The position numbers and the translations under genes were made by a program. DNA of 64,000 bases, taken from the IMG/VR virus record IMGVR_UViG_3300044591_001745, positions 21,201 through 85,200 of that record; one strand, given 5' to 3'. The notes beneath the pieces are model-generated. The model worked only from the letters and a program-made list of their open reading frames with translations. It made no database searches and had not been told where the DNA came from. Source of the DNA: a virus. Positions 27,673-35,980 of the stretch are shown one piece after another. The first letter of the stretch is position 1, and each line of letters begins with the position of its first letter.

Positions 27673-28728
27673 TTATTTCCTATTTAAAGAGCTTCGTTTT
27701 TCATTTAACTGTTGAATTAATTCTCTTTGAACATCTGGCAATTGAGCTTCGCTAATACCATCTTCATTAGTTGAATTAATTGCACTAAATTTTTCTTTCA
27801 TCCTGTGTCTAGCTACAGGATCATTATTACTCAAAATTTCTTTGGTTTCTTCAGCAGAACTACTAACAAAAAAGACCTCATTGGCTTTTTTCATCTTTGG
27901 ACTATTCAATAGACTATCAGTTTTTTGTTTAGTTTTGGCTTGATCATTTTTACGTTTTTGGAATATCATCCAGCCATCCAAAGCGTCTTCATCATCTATA
28001 ATATTATCTGGTGGACATTCTGGATGTTCATAAACAGAATCAAACATTTTAGATAGATTTACTAGTGCTCGTTGCTCGTCAGTCCACTCAAAAACAGTAC
28101 CGTCAAATATTTTTTGTTTATTAGCAGCAGACCAGTAAGACTTCCACATTTCTGATCTAGCAAGAGCCCTTATCTCACTCAGTGTTGGTAGAGAAGAGGC
28201 TATTTTAGCTGCGATATTGTTAAGAAAGATAGAGTTTTGGGGATTTTTCCCCTGAAATACTTTACGTTTTTTATGATACAAAGTATTCATGATAATAAAT
28301 TCATTCCTTATTCTTCCAGCATAAGCTTCCAGTGTGTATTGATCCAAAGAATGCTTAGTGCTTAATGCCCTGTCTTTTTGAGTATTAATACTGCTAATCT
28401 GTTTCTTAATATCCTTCTTTTTTTGTGGCTGAATAAAATTTTGGTATAATTCAACCTTAAGATTGTCCAGTCTTGTTTCCATTTGTTTCAATACTTCATT
28501 ATTTTCTAATTTCCAAATTCCATTGTCAATTAAAATATATTCTGTATCTTGCATTAAAATCCAATCACTATAAAGGTGTTCTTGATACACCCTGTTATAT
28601 AGTAAGTCTGCCTTATATTTTAAAGAGACGGAAGGTCTTTTTAGACTATAAAGCTTATTCTCATGCTCAATATACAGAAAGCCGGCGACAATTCTGGATA
28701 ATAATTTATCATTATCACTGCGTATCAT
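27673..28728 (-). CDS. Tail-module protein, unknown (351 aa)
   Basis: A 351-residue mostly helical, Lys-rich protein without a recognised family. Visible features are an N-terminal beta-like segment (KLYSLKRPSVSLKYKADLLY), a charged helical middle with KKRKVF, an acidic patch (PDNIIDDEDALDGW) and a disordered Lys/Ser/Gln C terminus. The start ATG lies inside the end of the small coiled-coil gene at 28715-28885 (14-base overlap), which implies coupled translation. Gene order (tail tube, this group, tape measure) points to tail assembly. It could be a chaperone or a structural accessory. Confidence 0.72.
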   Translation of the reverse strand: MIRSDNDKLLSRIVAGFLYIEHENKLYSLKRPSVSLKYKADLLYNRVYQEHLYSDWILMQDTEYILIDNGIWKLENNEVLKQMETRLDNLKVELYQNFIQPQKKKDIKKQISSINTQKDRALSTKHSLDQYTLEAYAGRIRNEFIIMNTLYHKKRKVFQGKNPQNSIFLNNIAAKIASSLPTLSEIRALARSEMWKSYWSAANKQKIFDGTVFEWTDEQRALVNLSKMFDSVYEHPECPPDNIIDDEDALDGWMIFQKRKNDQAKTKQKTDSLLNSPKMKKANEVFFVSSSAEETKEILSNNDPVARHRMKEKFSAINSTNEDGISEAQLPDVQRELIQQLNEKRSSLNRK

Positions 28729-28885
28729 CGCTAGGGTACGAAGAATCCTTAGAAAGTTTCTTCTTTAGTTCCTGTATTTCCTGATCTTTTTCTTGTAGTT
28801 TTTTTTGAAAAGTTTCCAAAATCTTCTGTGCCTGAACAACATCTACATACAATCTTCCGATTGTTAAAAATAAATCATCCATCAT
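28715..28885 (-). CDS. Small coiled-coil protein (56 aa)
   Basis: A short gene read as MMDDLFLTIGRLYVDVVQAQ, then a heptad-like coiled coil (ILETFQKKLQEKDQEIQELK) and a Ser/Asp-rich end. The first ATG at 28885 follows GGAG with a 5-base spacer (GGAGATTACATG), a good ribosome site. The stop at 28715-28717 lies inside the next gene, the overlapping arrangement usual in this operon. Its form suggests an oligomerising accessory of tail assembly. The function is unknown. Confidence 0.72.
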   Translation of the reverse strand: MMDDLFLTIGRLYVDVVQAQKILETFQKKLQEKDQEIQELKKKLSKDSSYPSDDTQ

Positions 28886-28941
28886 GTAATCTCCTAAGTC
28901 TTAAATTTAATTCCTTAATCTAACCGATATTTTTAAACTAA

Positions 28942-30210
28942 TCAAACTGTACTGCCAGGACCGCCTCCGGCAGTACCGGTTCCGCCAGTGCTGAATGTCG
29001 GAGTCGTACCTTCAAGACCACTTGCTGTTCTACCGCAGGTGTTAAAGCCTCTGCCACTATAAGGAGCAGCTGTAACAGTAATCTTAGCACCTTGATCAAC
29101 ATAGAAGTTATTATATCCGGTGAAGCTGTAGGTTACGGTAACGTTACCACCACCAGTATCTCCACCACTATAGTTAACACTTGTTAATCTGTTGTTCTTT
29201 CCTAGATAGAAATTCATACCTTTGGCACCATTGGAATCGCTAGCCGATGGTCCGCACAATCTAAGATAAATTTCTCTGGCTTGAAGATTTCTAGTATTGG
29301 CAGCACATGCACTAGCACTACCGAAATTACTTGCACTAACATCAAAGTCAGTAGCAATTACTTCAAATTCACTAGTAACTTCTAATGGAACATTAACGAA
29401 TCGAGTATAAGGATTTCTGCTACCTAGTTCAAATAGTGGTTCACGACCAAGATCGCAACTAACAGTTAGACTTGTGATATGGGGAACAACATTCTTTGCG
29501 CCATCATGTGGCATGATTATGCCGCCATCCCAAGATGTTAAGCCTGATGGTAGTACCGAATCACCAAGGTTAATGTTCCATCTACGAGCAATACCTGTGG
29601 CCCTTAAGTTATTGAAACCTTCTGTTTGAGCATCACTTGGATGTACTTGTTCACTAGCAGTACTAGCTGTTAGATTCGGAGAATCGGTAACACCAGCGCC
29701 AGTATACCATACTTTGTTATTTCCTACTAGTGTTGCTTCTTCTGTAAAATTACCGTCGGTAGCAAATGTATATGTAATAGATGACAAATACATACCTGTC
29801 ATCTTTACAGCATACTTGAGTGTACCTGTAGCATTTTGATTGTCGATATCACTACCAACTAACAAGCGAACGTTGCATCTACGGGAAGCAAGCTCAAGAA
29901 TATTTTTGCCGGTTGTGGAGTAGGAACTACCGCCGCAAGCCAACTTATATATTGGATCTGTATAATCAATAACTTTATTTAATGTTACTTCAATTTCGGG
30001 ATTATCATCGAGCACGTCATATTGATCAAATTCACCGAGTTGGAAGACGTTTTCAAGGTTGAAGTTGGTGGAAATGCCTACGCTCTGAACGCCAAACACG
30101 CCTTTCCAAGTACCAACAGCTTCAGGATTAGCAGCATCGATACCAGGACCATTAACGCCTTGCATTTGAACAGCTTGTACGGCATAATAAATTCTATTTG
30201 CACTTGCCAT
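28942..30210 (-). CDS. Major tail tube protein
   Basis: A 422-residue protein that fits the tail tube subunit of long-tailed phages by gene position and character. It has an N terminus with repeated turns (GVFGVQSVGISTNFNLENVF), the segment DNPEIEVTLNKVIDYTDPIY typical of tube/sheath-type beta barrels, alternating beta strands, and a C-terminal Ig-like, Gly-rich extension (STGGTGTAGGGPGSTV). The ribosome site GAGGTGAGAA is one of the strongest in the window, as expected for an abundant protein. A RGTGTAY element lies 66 bases upstream of the start. No contractile sheath gene is seen, which supports a siphovirus. Confidence 0.78.
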   Translation of the reverse strand: MASANRIYYAVQAVQMQGVNGPGIDAANPEAVGTWKGVFGVQSVGISTNFNLENVFQLGEFDQYDVLDDNPEIEVTLNKVIDYTDPIYKLACGGSSYSTTGKNILELASRRCNVRLLVGSDIDNQNATGTLKYAVKMTGMYLSSITYTFATDGNFTEEATLVGNNKVWYTGAGVTDSPNLTASTASEQVHPSDAQTEGFNNLRATGIARRWNINLGDSVLPSGLTSWDGGIIMPHDGAKNVVPHITSLTVSCDLGREPLFELGSRNPYTRFVNVPLEVTSEFEVIATDFDVSASNFGSASACAANTRNLQAREIYLRLCGPSASDSNGAKGMNFYLGKNNRLTSVNYSGGDTGGGNVTVTYSFTGYNNFYVDQGAKITVTAAPYSGRGFNTCGRTASGLEGTTPTFSTGGTGTAGGGPGSTV

Positions 30211-30275
30211 TTCTCACCTCATAAAAAATGTTATTGAGTTTGTATTGTTATTTGAAGTAGTCTGTTAGAGAACTA

Positions 30276-30289
30276 GATAATTGTACACC
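30276..30289 (-). promoter_or_regulatory. Candidate late promoter element (GGTGTACAATTATC)
   Basis: One of a family of RGTGTAY plus AT-rich elements found in the larger gaps of the late block. This copy lies 66 bases before the tail tube start. The TACAAT part resembles a -10 box. No -35 box is evident, which would fit use by the phage sigma factor. Confidence 0.4.
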
Positions 30290-30301
30290 AGATGATTAAG
30301 T

Positions 30302-31252
30302 TTACAAAATAATTTTGACGCCCAATCTTATTGTACTATAATACACCTTATTATTCAAAGATTCCATATCCATTACAGTAATATTATCAATATGGCCTAT
30401 TCTCCATAAATATTCGCTAGAGTCATCGACCAATTGGTTATAATTTTGACCATATATATTTTTAGAGCCATTGGGATTCAACGGATAAACTTTATTAGCT
30501 ACAACTTTATTAATATCATACAGTCTTATTTCTTTGTCTTTTTGCAGTCTAATTATGTCTATAATGTTATTTTTATCAACATAATTTTCTGTAAAAACAT
30601 GCAAAAGTACATCTTGATCAGCCCAGTACTTTTTAGTGCCTAGCTCATATGGCTTAAAGTTGGATTCTGCGACTGGTTCTATAACTACACACGGCATCTG
30701 GATCCTATGGTTAGACGGAATAGCAGCATCAACATCTCCTCGCTTGTAGGTCAATTGCTGTAACTCTTTCCAATCATTTAGATTATCATTAGCTTTGTAT
30801 GTTTGTATAGTGCGAAAACAATAATTCATCTCTACTGAAGCATTGGCTGGTAAACCACTAGGGAACGTTACCCTACCCAATTCATAATTGAAAGAATAAG
30901 GGTATTGAGGATTTCCAGTAGGACCAGGAACAAATGTATTGTTCACGTATACGCCACTGATAGCTATTGGAGCCGATCCATTAAAATTAATCCCGGATTC
31001 ATACACCCATTGTTTTTTAAAGGTTTCCCAAACTCTGTTCTTTTGCAAAGATGGGTCTTGTCTAAGGGCTAATTTATGAAATGCTGCTGTACTGTTAATA
31101 TTGCTGGATGGTCGAGAAATATTGACAAATCCACCAATATTAATAAACCCCCAATCTAAAAAGCTTTTTAAATTATGCTCTAGTTGAGTATATAAATAAT
31201 AGTTGCCAATACTTTCAACATTTTGAAAATTTGGATTAAAATCACAACTCAT
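30302..31252 (-). CDS. Neck/tail completion protein candidate
   Basis: A 316-residue protein with mixed beta structure and no named family recognised. It has an N-terminal acidic/aromatic segment (NYYLYTQLEHNLKSFLDWGF), a central beta module (ISGVYVNNTFVPGPTGNPQY) and a C-terminal beta module (SEYLWRIGHIDNITVMDMES). It overlaps the upstream gene by 4 bases (ATGA) and is the last connector-type gene before the tail tube, the usual place of the tail terminator or head-tail joining proteins. The role is inferred from position. Confidence 0.7.
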   Translation of the reverse strand: MSCDFNPNFQNVESIGNYYLYTQLEHNLKSFLDWGFINIGGFVNISRPSSNINSTAAFHKLALRQDPSLQKNRVWETFKKQWVYESGINFNGSAPIAISGVYVNNTFVPGPTGNPQYPYSFNYELGRVTFPSGLPANASVEMNYCFRTIQTYKANDNLNDWKELQQLTYKRGDVDAAIPSNHRIQMPCVVIEPVAESNFKPYELGTKKYWADQDVLLHVFTENYVDKNNIIDIIRLQKDKEIRLYDINKVVANKVYPLNPNGSKNIYGQNYNQLVDDSSEYLWRIGHIDNITVMDMESLNNKVYYSTIRLGVKIIL

Positions 31253-31914
31253 ACAATAGCTCTTTCTATTTGCTGAATAATAATAGAGTTAATTTCATCA
31301 GATAATGAGTCTATGGCTCTAGTTACCCAGTTATTAGTTATGGTGCCGGCAAATTCTGGAGGAACTCTCCAATTAGAAGATGAATCACTTCTCATAATAG
31401 CATACCCCGTTCTAGAGTATGGATTTGGCCCTAATACTACCTTATAATCCTTAACCAAAACTTTACCTCCGTCTTTCAATAGCCATTGCAACCAAGGTAA
31501 TGAATATCCTCTATCGGTATCTATCATAGAGGCCTCAGCCAAAGACAAAACATCTTGTAGGTTGGATGCAATCATTCCTAAAGAAAAGCCTCCAGATAAT
31601 CCAGCATTATTTATTTTGATAGGCTTCATGTCAATATTAATATTATTGCTCCATGTATCTACTATTTTATCGGCTTGATTTTGACTATCATATAAGCCAA
31701 ATTCAAATTTTAATTGACCATTTAATAAAGATTGGTACTCAGGAGTATTTTTAATGGTCTTATTTATTAGCTCTTGTATATTTTTAGTTATATTGGGTAA
31801 TGCTTTACGGAATGTTTGTTCAACATCTTCTTGCAGAGCTTCTAAAATCAATTTTCTGATAGTAGAGTCAGATTCTATTAATCTAACTGAGTATTTCACT
31901 ACTTTTGGCTCCAT
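31249..31914 (-). CDS. Head-tail joining protein candidate (gp10-like)
   Basis: A 221-residue protein with an N-terminal helical half (LILEALQEDVEQTFRKALPN) and a C-terminal part (DYKVVLGPNPYSRTGYAIMR, WRVPPEFAGTITNNWVTRAI) of the kind seen in small neck/tail-completion proteins of the HK97 gp10-like group. It overlaps the zinc-knuckle gene by 16 bases and the next gene by 4, so the three are translated as a unit. Assignment rests on position, size and general character; no decisive motif is present. Confidence 0.65.
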   Translation of the reverse strand: MEPKVVKYSVRLIESDSTIRKLILEALQEDVEQTFRKALPNITKNIQELINKTIKNTPEYQSLLNGQLKFEFGLYDSQNQADKIVDTWSNNINIDMKPIKINNAGLSGGFSLGMIASNLQDVLSLAEASMIDTDRGYSLPWLQWLLKDGGKVLVKDYKVVLGPNPYSRTGYAIMRSDSSSNWRVPPEFAGTITNNWVTRAIDSLSDEINSIIIQQIERAIV

Positions 31915-32402
31915 ATGGCAAATAAATAATTAGTATCTCCAAATCCCATAGGTTGTGGTGCTCCAGATAATGTATACGGAGTTGTATCATCAGAACCAAA
32001 TGTTATATAATCTGCACTAATTAATTTATTTAGCAATTCTGTCTTGCATAGTGTCTGAACAGTACCTCCATCAGCAACTCTTACAGTCTTAGAACCCCAA
32101 TCATACCACGTACTAGTATTGGCTATTACTCCTAAGTATACTGTCTCTATAACATTAGAGTCAATATATCCTTTACCTAAACATACAGGACACAATGAGT
32201 TTTCTTCAAATGGTTGTGGACCAACACCATTGTATATGTTCGATGATCTGTTAGTAATAGGATCCATTTCGCAGTTACCACAATAGATAGGCTTAGTGGA
32301 TCCATATTTAAGTTTGCATGGAATAGTTAGTGCATCTTTTAGCAATAGGGAGTCTATAGCTTGATTAAATAGTTCTTTCATCTGCGGAGTAATAAATTGC
32401 AT
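31899..32402 (-). CDS. Zinc-knuckle head-tail connector protein
   Basis: A 167-residue protein with a four-cysteine zinc knuckle: CGNC at residues 41-44 and CPVCLGKGYI at 71-80, the latter resembling a DnaJ-type zinc repeat. The C-terminal half is beta-rich. The start at 32402 is chosen because GAGG lies 6 bases upstream. An in-frame ATG at 32414 (MRFY...) lacks a ribosome site. The 5' region holds a GGTGTATAAT element 22 bases before the start. In gene order it lies between a glycosyltransferase and tail-completion genes, so a head-closure role is likely but unproven. Confidence 0.72.
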   Translation of the reverse strand: MQFITPQMKELFNQAIDSLLLKDALTIPCKLKYGSTKPIYCGNCEMDPITNRSSNIYNGVGPQPFEENSLCPVCLGKGYIDSNVIETVYLGVIANTSTWYDWGSKTVRVADGGTVQTLCKTELLNKLISADYITFGSDDTTPYTLSGAPQPMGFGDTNYLFAIWSQK

Positions 32403-32423
32403 ATAAAACCTCATAAGAAGATT

Positions 32424-32438
32424 GCTTAATTATACACC
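32424..32438 (-). promoter_or_regulatory. Candidate late promoter element (GGTGTATAATTAAGC)
   Basis: RGTGTAY element containing a perfect TATAAT, 22 bases before the connector gene start at 32402 and within the only gap (47 bases) between it and the glycosyltransferase gene. No -35 consensus is visible. It is the best-formed copy of the shared late element. Confidence 0.45.
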
Positions 32439-32449
32439 GTACCAAATAA

Positions 32450-33394
32450 TTAGCAATAATATGAATTTTCGGCTATTTTGTTGTATCTTTTCCAAAATCC
32501 ATTATATGATTTATGTTTCCAGTTAATAAGTAAATCATTAAAATTAGTTTTACAATATATACCACTGACTAGTATATTAGTGTCTAAATAGCATCTATTA
32601 TTATAACAGCATATTAAATTATAGTGTTTTTGTTGTTCTGTATTCAAAATACTTATAGTATCGGTATTGGTTCCATTCACTATATGTTTTGCAGACAATC
32701 CTACTATGTATCCGAACACTCTTTCTAAGGAGTGCTCATACGTTGGTCCGAATCTATCAGAAGCTTTTCCAGATATTAATAAAGCATATAAATTATCTAT
32801 AATCTTATCATTAAAATATTGCTGAAACAATTCTGTACGGGACCAAAAGATACTACCAGCAATGAATGTTAGATCTGTTCTCTGTGATTGATATTGATCT
32901 AGTCCTAGAGTGTCTTGTAGAATTTCTTGAATTAGTAATTGATTAAAACCCTCTTTATCTCTATTTAGCATTAATCCAGTATTTCCTATCATTCCAATAT
33001 TTTTATTTGAATCTATCATTTCTAGATTAGATAAAAAAATATCTTTATTACCTATTAATGAATGTACTAATAAAATTCTCCAATCAATATTTTTATGCTC
33101 TCCCCATAAGGATTGTTTAGAGTGCAATTTAATAAAATATGGATATTCAGAACTGTCAATATTTTTAAGTTGTAATAAGAATGGTCCGATATCTGAACCC
33201 TTATTAGGAAGTATAGTCAGGTCATAGAAAAAATTTTTTTCTAATTTGAATCTGACAGATTCTTCTTTTTTAGTGATGTGATCGCATATTGCAACGCACA
33301 ATTTTATGTAGGAACTGATGGGCTTTAAAAGAGAAATATATTCATCTAATAATGAATCATCATACAAATACAACAATACTAATACTTTTGTCAT
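32450..33394 (-). CDS. Rhamnan synthesis F (RgpF)-family glycosyltransferase
   Basis: A 314-residue protein matching the RgpF family of sugar-polymer glycosyltransferases. The N terminus VLVLLYLYDDSLLDEYISLL is followed by the family signature LPNKGSDIGPFLLQL (about residues 82-96). Then come FIKLHSKQSLWGEHKNIDWR, a NIGMIGNTGLM segment, FIAGSIFWSR, and a late EHSLERVFGYI segment. It has no membrane helix and is probably cytosolic. It lies among connector genes and overlaps the collagen-like gene by 4 bases (ATGA), so it is expressed with virion proteins. It could glycosylate virion proteins or alter host surface glycans. Donor and acceptor are unknown. Confidence 0.85.
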   Translation of the reverse strand: MTKVLVLLYLYDDSLLDEYISLLKPISSYIKLCVAICDHITKKEESVRFKLEKNFFYDLTILPNKGSDIGPFLLQLKNIDSSEYPYFIKLHSKQSLWGEHKNIDWRILLVHSLIGNKDIFLSNLEMIDSNKNIGMIGNTGLMLNRDKEGFNQLLIQEILQDTLGLDQYQSQRTDLTFIAGSIFWSRTELFQQYFNDKIIDNLYALLISGKASDRFGPTYEHSLERVFGYIVGLSAKHIVNGTNTDTISILNTEQQKHYNLICCYNNRCYLDTNILVSGIYCKTNFNDLLINWKHKSYNGFWKRYNKIAENSYYC

Positions 33395-33936
33395 ATCTTA
33401 TTAATAAATACTGTTCCTGTCCATATAATGTTTTTTGAATTTATCCCATTTACAGCAAAAACTATAGTCCCAGTATTGCTATCTGTATTGATCGCAACAA
33501 CAAGACTATTCATTCCGCTATCAGAAAAAATAAGTCCAGAATTAATCCAAGAAGACATAACTCCAGAGGAATTTCTTTTAACTGCTCCTTGTATATTAAA
33601 AGCTGCGGCCAAGTCATCAGTAACATTATAAGCAGAAACTGCCGCATAAAAAGATGATATAGATTTTTGAGGAATATACAGCGCAGTATTAGAGTCTGTA
33701 TTTAAAAAATATGTATTGCTATCAGTTGTTGCTCCGCTCAACTTAACGATCTCATTCGGCTTGCTAGGAGGTGCTGCCCTTCCTCTAGGTCCACGAGCGC
33801 CAGGAGGTCCGGGAGGACCATCTTTACCAGCAGGACCAGGAAAGCCGCTTGTAATTTCTATTATATTAGACTCAATAAAATTATCTATGACAGATAACCT
33901 ATCTCCATCATTAATGGCAATAATTTCTGCCATCAT
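33391..33936 (-). CDS. Collagen-like short fibre protein
   Basis: A 181-residue protein. Residues 31-54 are eight uninterrupted Gly-X-Y triplets (GFPGPAGKDGPPGPPGARGP and on), a collagen-type trimer stalk. The C-terminal 90 residues (FYAAVSAYNVTDDLAAAFNI, NIQGAVKRNSSG) are related to the last 110 residues of the fibre at 35981-39196 (FDIKLSAYNDTGNLGMGWNI, NIRGAIRRNGANG), so they share a tip domain. Two adjacent ATGs (33936 and 33933) follow GGAGG, and the second has better spacing. It overlaps the genes on both sides by 4 bases. It is probably a trimeric head or tail fibre. Confidence 0.82.
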   Translation of the reverse strand: MMAEIIAINDGDRLSVIDNFIESNIIEITSGFPGPAGKDGPPGPPGARGPRGRAAPPSKPNEIVKLSGATTDSNTYFLNTDSNTALYIPQKSISSFYAAVSAYNVTDDLAAAFNIQGAVKRNSSGVMSSWINSGLIFSDSGMNSLVVAINTDSNTGTIVFAVNGINSKNIIWTGTVFINKI

Positions 33937-35363
33937 TGACCTCCTGATGTGTTGTATTTAATAAGTTTTGGATTATTAACAGTTCCAGTAATAGAGCTTT
34001 CGATATTGAAAGAAGTGGTATTCGTCACTGTACTAAAAACAGGTGTGCTAGATATTGTTCTTGTTGTTGCGACCGTACCTGTTCCATTATCATATTCAAT
34101 AATAATGATATCTCCATTATCTAAATTATATGTTGAATCACCACTTATGGTAACTGATGTTCCGGATAGAGTTATGTCTCTATGAATATCTCCACAGGCA
34201 TTAAAATTAATGGCACTATTCGATGATTCATTTTGGAAATATACTATTAGTTTTACTCCTCCTATCAGTCCAGAATCTTTTTCATTTTCATCAATAGAAT
34301 ATAGTTTCCAATCACCAAAAACATTCATTCCCTCAAATGTCTTAAGCCCACTACCATATACGGTAATATTTTTATTAGAATCTGATGAATTAAAAGCACC
34401 ATAGGGTAGAGGAAATAATAGAGATGCTGGATTTGTACATCCTGGTAAAGCAGATGCTAAATTTTTATTCGCAATAAGCGTATTATTATAATCCATAACA
34501 TTTGCAACTGTAGGTGCAGACCCATCAGGTCTAGTTATAGCATAGTCTGATAAAATAAAATTCAAATTTTTTGGTAAATTGTTATTAGAGAACTTATTTT
34601 TATCTAGCAATAAAACTCCACTACCATTATGTGCTAATAACATGCGAACATCAGTAGGGTTAGAATGAGTAAAACCATCAAAGAAAACGTCTATACGTTC
34701 TATTATTCTTGACTCTGTGACAGTAACTCCTATAGGAAATGGACTGCTCTTTCCGTAGGGATTTTCATTATTAATAGTTACTCTATCTTGTAAATAAACA
34801 ACTGTTGAATCTGTAGATGTATTAACTAAAGAATATATAACAGCATTTCCTCCTATAAATTCGCACGGAGAACCTACACAACTATCCAATATACTATAGC
34901 TTGAAAGGTTTAACTCTGACCCAAATACTGGTTGAGATGATTCCTCTGTTATTGTGCAGCTCGGTATGGTCTCGGACGGTATTAGTCTGCGTCTCAATGT
35001 GATGGTTCCTTGTAATAGTCTTTTAACAACCCTGGACCCTCCCGTATAAAATAAATCAGGAGAGGTTACTTCTAATTCATAACTAGCAGTATCCCACGTA
35101 TAAGCATTTGTGGTTTCTGCTGGTAGTCTAAGCTTTATCAGTCCTTGATTTGGAATTATACTAAAAGAATAATTGGGAGTAGTAGTATTGCCAGTAGTGC
35201 TAAATGTAATCAAATTGGTATTAGAGCCACTGAGAGGCTGAATTCTCATAACGACACAATAATTAGAAATATCAATAGGTACTTGAGACGAATTAAGATA
35301 TTTAAAATCTATAGCAAAAATTGTTCCTTGCTCTATAGCAAAATTATATTCTGTAGCTGCCAT
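33933..35363 (-). CDS. P-domain-bearing virion protein (476 aa)
   Basis: The N-terminal 125 residues (MAATEYNFAIEQGTIFAIDF, then YELEVTSPDLFYTGGSRVVK and LLQGTITLRR) are paralogous to the whole 132-residue protein at 47552-47950, so this is probably a shared virion-attachment domain. Residues about 195-385 resemble a proprotein-convertase P-domain: paired strands IERIDVFFDGFTHSNPTDVR, a PYGAFNSSDSNK loop, and FEGMNVFGDWKLYSIDENEK followed by DSGLIGGVKLIVYF. No protease domain is present, so a carbohydrate/protein-binding or stabilising role is more likely. The C-terminal 90 residues are beta-rich. The start has AAGG with a 9-base spacer. It lies 15 bases after the connector gene. Confidence 0.78.
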   Translation of the reverse strand: MAATEYNFAIEQGTIFAIDFKYLNSSQVPIDISNYCVVMRIQPLSGSNTNLITFSTTGNTTTPNYSFSIIPNQGLIKLRLPAETTNAYTWDTASYELEVTSPDLFYTGGSRVVKRLLQGTITLRRRLIPSETIPSCTITEESSQPVFGSELNLSSYSILDSCVGSPCEFIGGNAVIYSLVNTSTDSTVVYLQDRVTINNENPYGKSSPFPIGVTVTESRIIERIDVFFDGFTHSNPTDVRMLLAHNGSGVLLLDKNKFSNNNLPKNLNFILSDYAITRPDGSAPTVANVMDYNNTLIANKNLASALPGCTNPASLLFPLPYGAFNSSDSNKNITVYGSGLKTFEGMNVFGDWKLYSIDENEKDSGLIGGVKLIVYFQNESSNSAINFNACGDIHRDITLSGTSVTISGDSTYNLDNGDIIIIEYDNGTGTVATTRTISSTPVFSTVTNTTSFNIESSITGTVNNPKLIKYNTSGGQ

Positions 35364-35378
35364 TTAAAATGCCTTATA

Positions 35379-35894
35379 TTATGAAAATAAATCTCTACCA
35401 CGATCTTCAACATATGGAATAGAGGATGGATTAAATCTGTTACCAACGAATGGACTGAGTATAGCTCTAACTGCGGTAGCCTCTTTAACGTCCCAATGAG
35501 ATGTTAATTCATCATAAGCTGCACATGGACCTTTCTCTAGAATTAGCCTTAATCCTTCTAAACTTCCACCAATACTCAAGCTGGCAGGACCAAGGGCCGC
35601 CCTTATGCCTTCCATAGCTGCTTTTGTTCTTAATGCGCTTTGATCTATTATACATGCTGCCTTAAGAGAAACCAAACTAATAAATATTTCGTCTCTATCT
35701 TCGGTTGGATCTGGACTCATAGATGTTGTAGTAACATCAACCTCATACTTATGATCTAAAACAACATCAAATTGTACATATTTTGCAGCTACCGATATGA
35801 CCTGTAGAAGCCTCTCATCGCTATAAGTGGGCTGCTCGGACATATCGTTGATCAGAGTTCGTACTATAATGGGAAGCTCTATCTGCCAACTCAT
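35379..35894 (-). CDS. Head-tail adaptor (neck) protein
   Basis: A 171-residue mainly helical protein with the layout of phage head-tail adaptors that dock under the portal. It has an N-terminal helix pair (PIIVRTLINDMSEQPTYSDE, RLLQVISVAAKYVQFD), a middle strand region with an acidic loop (DPTEDRDEIFISLVSLKAAC), and a C-terminal helix and tail (FNPSSIPYVEDRGRDLF). It is preceded by a GGTGTATC element at 35933-35948. It is separated from the capsid gene by the whole 36-48 kb adhesin cassette, which is unusual. Assignment rests on size, fold pattern and order. Confidence 0.68.
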   Translation of the reverse strand: MSWQIELPIIVRTLINDMSEQPTYSDERLLQVISVAAKYVQFDVVLDHKYEVDVTTTSMSPDPTEDRDEIFISLVSLKAACIIDQSALRTKAAMEGIRAALGPASLSIGGSLEGLRLILEKGPCAAYDELTSHWDVKEATAVRAILSPFVGNRFNPSSIPYVEDRGRDLFS

Positions 35895-35932
35895 AAGTAA
35901 TATGGCCTTTCTTAAATAATTATATGTTTATA

Positions 35933-35948
35933 CCTCTAGATACACCTT
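35933..35948 (-). promoter_or_regulatory. Candidate late promoter element (AAGGTGTATCTAGAGG)
   Basis: RGTGTAY element 39 bases before the adaptor gene start at 35894, in an 86-base gap after the 1071-residue fibre gene. It would separate expression of the connector genes from that of the adhesin cassette. Confidence 0.38.
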
Positions 35949-35980
35949 AACTAACTATCCTCAAAATTTATCTAATTGAC

